The notes beneath the pieces are model-generated. The model was given only the letters and a program-made list of their open reading frames with translations. It was not told the origin of the DNA and searched no databases. Positions 61,372-64,000 of a DNA stretch of 64,000 nucleotides are shown one piece after another. Made by a program: the position numbers and the translations under genes. Position 1 is the first letter of the stretch. The number at the start of each line of letters is the position of its first letter. The stretch comes from Saturnia japonica (Eukaryota; Arthropoda; Insecta; Lepidoptera; Saturniidae): NCBI GenBank assembly GCA_033032175.1, contig CM065325.1:2756930-2820929 (forward strand). Direction: 5' to 3'.

Positions 61372-61610
61372 GGGGACACAATTACACACACGACCATTTA
61401 ATTTCAAACTAAGCAAAGCTTGTATTATGTTAACAAAACAGCAGATTAACTAGACAGTATATATACACATTTAAATGTATTTAACACCCAGACACATAAC
61501 TGACAATTAAACAAGTACACAAAAGTTAGTTATATGTGGGGATTGCACCCGCGACCTCTTGGCTGGACAGTAGGGTTTACTACCACTGTGCCACGACTAT
61601 TACCTATCTC
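61372..61610 (-). repeat. tRNA-derived SINE, with A and B boxes
   Basis: Minus strand: TGGCACAGTGGTAG (A box), GGTCGCGGGTGCAATCCCC (B box), then TGTCTGGGTGTTAAATAC and AATACAAGCTTTGCTTAGTT, the same body as 6405-6597. Confidence 0.75.
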
Positions 61611-61791
61611 ATATTGTAGACACCACGTTGATATAATCATATACTGCATTGAATGATAAACAAAAATATTATTACTAATAGTTATTTACAAATTTCCGTG
61701 ACAATATAAAGCATGATATACGTCGCCTTCTTAAGTAAGGCGGTATCACGAACGCACGTGTGCTCGCAAAACAAGCCAGCTATGCGCGGCG

Positions 61792-62798
61792 CACAGTGGG
61801 CTGGAATCGGAGCCTCCCTTTCATAGGATTTTAGAAAAATTAAATATGTTTTTTCATAGTTTTAAGTACATATACAGTTTTGTCAAAACAGTCATATCAT
61901 TGTATAATTTAGCAATTTCAAGCTTTATTTTTACCTTCGACACCATATAATATGGACTTGTAAATTTCAAATGTATGAAAATGGATTTTCTTTTCGTCAT
62001 AACTTTTTTGTGTTTCGAGTTGTAAAGCTGAAACTTATACATATCGTTACTGGGGTGGTAATGAACCCTTAGGACCTTTCACCTTGACCCCGGGCGTCCC
62101 CGTTCAACAGTTATTTGTTGATGAAAATTTCATACTTTGATGACATTGTATTGAGGTGAAATCATCAATCTGTAGGTTTATTTTCGACCTGAATGCTACA
62201 GGTATCGATTAATAAAGTTACCCCTGATTTACCCTACCGCTTCGTTTTCAAAAATACGATTCAGAATTCGTTTTAAAATTTCAATATACCTATTTTTCTT
62301 TATTAAAAGTTGTACATTACCTATGAATTTGGAGTATCTACTTAAATTAACACCAATTATCATTAATAAATTACAAATTTAGCAATTTTAAGCTTTATTT
62401 TTACCTTATATACCAAATAATATTGACTTGTAAATTTTATATGTATGAAAATGAACTTGCCTTCTTCATATTTTTTTTTTGTTTTCAATTATAAAGCTGA
62501 AAATTATACATATCGTTACCGAGGTGGTAACGAACGCTTAGGCCCTTTGACATTGAGCCCAGGCGTCCCCGTTCAAAAGATATGAATTAATGAAAAATGC
62601 ATAATTAGGAACCACTTTCTTTGAAATTGAATTCACTACCAGTAGACATATTGTCAATTTTAGTACCTAGTATAGCTATTGATAAAATAAGAGTTATTTA
62701 AAATCATGCCAACGCGTAATTTACTCATTACCTACCATCAACATATTTAATTTTTCTAAAATCCTATGAAAGGGAGGCTCCGATTTCAGCCCACTGTG
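61792..62798. mobile_element. Transib-like non-autonomous transposon
   Basis: 1,007 bp, with 59-bp terminal inverted repeats (61792-61850 and 62740-62798, one mismatch) starting CACAGTGGGCTG. Flanked on both sides by CGGCG (61787-61791, 62799-62803). The CACAGTG heptamer end and a GC-rich 5-bp duplication are marks of Transib, the superfamily related to RAG1. No transposase inside. About 210 bp is internally duplicated (61903-62110 and 62376-62585). Confidence 0.8.
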
Positions 62799-63051
62799 CG
62801 GCGCGGCGGCGTGGCTTAGGTAAAGAGTCCTACAAATAACACTGGAGACGGAGGACACATTCCATTACCTAATGTGGAACACAATGAGATTCTCAAGGAC
62901 CATGAGAAAGTTATTTCAAGTACTCTCGTACCGAATGTTTCGTTCGATAGGAATTTCTCTGGCAAAAAGCCGTTTACGTTGAGCATTCGTGAACAGGCTT
63001 TTGCAATAAATTTAACTTGAGGAGCGTTTTGGTAAGTTTTTGAAACTTATA

Positions 63052-64000
63052 CAAGGTGTCCAGAAAGGGTATCGGGTATTTGTTTTCGCGCCATATTCGA
63101 AACGGGGCGTCTAAAGGGTGCGGGGAGGGGTTCGTGACGTCCGCCATTTTGTGGAGTTTTAGTCACGATGGAACAGTACTCGGGGACGCATCGCGCATTT
63201 TGCGTACGAGCGTATTATCGTAATGGTGATTCAATAGTGACTGCTCAACGTCTCTATCGTGCGGAATATCGTACACGCCACGCGCCAAGTGACGATAGCA
63301 TTAGGAAATGGATCAGGATGTTCGAGAATACAGGTGCGACAGTTAAAATTCAAAACTCTGGTCGTCCTCGTTCAGTTCGCGATGAAGAAACAATTGAAGA
63401 AGTTGAGGCGTCGGTTCGTCAAAATCCGTCTTTATCCATCCGAAAGCGAAGTCAAGCGTTGAACATCAAAAAATCGTCTTTACATTCGATTTTAAAGAAA
63501 GACTTACATCTAAAAGCCTATAAAATTCAATTGGTTCAAGAATTAAAGGATACGGACTATGCTAATCGACTGAATTTTGCGAACGAAATGCTGCAGCGAT
63601 TTAACAACTTTAACAACACACTGTTCAGTGACGAAGCAAATTTTCACCTGAATGGTCCTGTTAATAAGCAGAATTGTCGGTACTGGGCAGTGGAGAATCT
63701 GAGACGAAAGCATGAACGACCCCTGCATAGCCCAAAGGTCGTTGTTTGGGCCGCTATGTCTGCTAAAGGCATAATTGGTCCTTATTTTCATGAAGATCAA
63801 CGAGGCCGAGCAATTAATGTGAATAGTGACCGTTATTGCGATATGTTGCGAAATTTTTTGGTCCCAGAGTTGCAGGAGTTTGCAGGTTTCAACTCAAGAA
63901 CGTGGTTCCAGCAAGATGGGGCTACTTGCCATACCTCAAATGACTCAATGGAAGTTGTTAACGAATTATTCCCTAATAAAGTCATTTCGCGAAGGGGTAA
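63052..64000 (+). mobile_element. IS630/Tc1/mariner-type transposon, DD41D family, cut by window end
   Basis: Left terminus CAAGGTGTCCAGAAAGGGT, after TA (63050-63051), similar to the end of the 25239 element. The right end lies outside the window. Confidence 0.82.
63168..64000 (+). CDS. DD41D-family transposase, open to the window edge
   Basis: Starts ATG at 63168 (MEQYSGTHRAFCVRAYYRNG) and stays open for 277 codons to the end of the window. DNA-binding half: SIRKWIRMFENTGA, NSGRPRSVRDEETIEEV and SLHSILKKDLHLKAYKIQL. DDE half: TLFSDEANFHLNG (first Asp), [29 protein letters not shown] and WFQQDGATCHTS (second Asp). The sequence breaks off at ISRRG, just before the third Asp region. Cut-and-paste transposase; may be intact. 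Confidence 0.88.
   Translation, partial: MEQYSGTHRAFCVRAYYRNGDSIVTAQRLYRAEYRTRHAPSDDSIRKWIRMFENTGATVKIQNSGRPRSVRDEETIEEVEASVRQNPSLSIRKRSQALNIKKSSLHSILKKDLHLKAYKIQLVQELKDTDYANRLNFANEMLQRFNNFNNTLFSDEANFHLNGPVNKQNCRYWAVENLRRKHERPLHSPKVVVWAAMSAKGIIGPYFHEDQRGRAINVNSDRYCDMLRNFLVPELQEFAGFNSRTWFQQDGATCHTSNDSMEVVNELFPNKVISRRG

Larger units (their letters stand above)
43863..64000. other. 5-prime flank or leading intron(s) of Myo15, repeat-rich
   Basis: No further host exon recognised on either strand. Because the ATG exon begins at an acceptor, at least one upstream exon should lie here or beyond. Stretches 44700-46060, 50213-52690, 53650-57120, 57450-59870 and 60341-61370 are AT-rich, apart from the items listed separately. 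Confidence 0.55.

Noticed and set aside
61555..61610. Possible tRNA gene on the minus strand
   Set aside because: A and B boxes are present, but the body matches the SINE at 6405; treated as tRNA-derived repeat.
1..64000. CRISPR arrays, operons, phage or viral genes
   Set aside because: No regularly spaced repeats, no bacterial gene structure and no viral proteins were found; all repeats fit eukaryotic mobile elements.

Overview
The window is arthropod nuclear DNA, most likely from a moth or butterfly. It has AT-rich introns, GC-rich short exons with canonical GT/AG borders, and a dense load of jockey, CR1-like and RTE retrotransposons, mariner-type transposons, tRNA-derived SINEs and MITEs of the kinds usual in Lepidoptera. 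There is no bacterial-style gene organisation. The lineage call is an inference from gene and repeat content only.

One host gene dominates. Reading the minus strand from 43857 down to 4163, I could join 37 coding exons, with every splice phase matching, into an unconventional myosin of about 2,249 residues. The order is motor (residues 1 to about 690), three IQ motifs, a short charged helix, three proline-rich exons, MyTH4, FERM, a second MyTH4 and a second FERM, ending in a Gly/Ala/Pro-rich tail. This fits class XV myosin (MYO15A; Drosophila Sisyphus/Myo10A), but with no SH3 domain between the two MyTH4-FERM units and no recognisable C-terminal PDZ ligand. One exon, which carries the ATP-binding P-loop, is one base too long and breaks the frame just after GESGAGKTE. 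All 36 other exons are open and in phase, so I favour an assembly or sequencing error, but a real lesion is possible. The first coding exon begins 5 nt after a strong splice acceptor, so an untranslated (or further coding) exon should lie to the right of 43862. I could not place it. A GC-rich patch at 54.53-54.63 kb with YY1-like and initiator-like motifs is only a candidate.

Most of the rest is mobile DNA. Intron 33 holds a young jockey-like insertion (9102-10250) with a 12-bp target duplication and 68 A residues, 19 bp from a splice donor. Intron 29 holds a decayed LINE in sense orientation (about 13655-16985). Intron 20 holds a dead IS630/Tc1/mariner element whose catalytic spacing is DD41D. 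PIF/Harbinger-like MITEs with TTA or TAA target duplications sit in introns 12 and 29, and another MITE in intron 2. Right of 44 kb there is no recognisable host exon: an RTE fragment, two neighbouring mariner elements with TA duplications, SINE and jockey 3-prime fragments, a 1,007-bp Transib-like non-autonomous element with RSS-like CACAGTG ends and CGGCG duplications, and, at the window edge, a second DD41D-family transposase whose frame is open as far as the window runs.

I see no operon, CRISPR array, rRNA or genuine tRNA gene. The first 4.1 kb (3-prime flank of the myosin gene) holds no supported gene.
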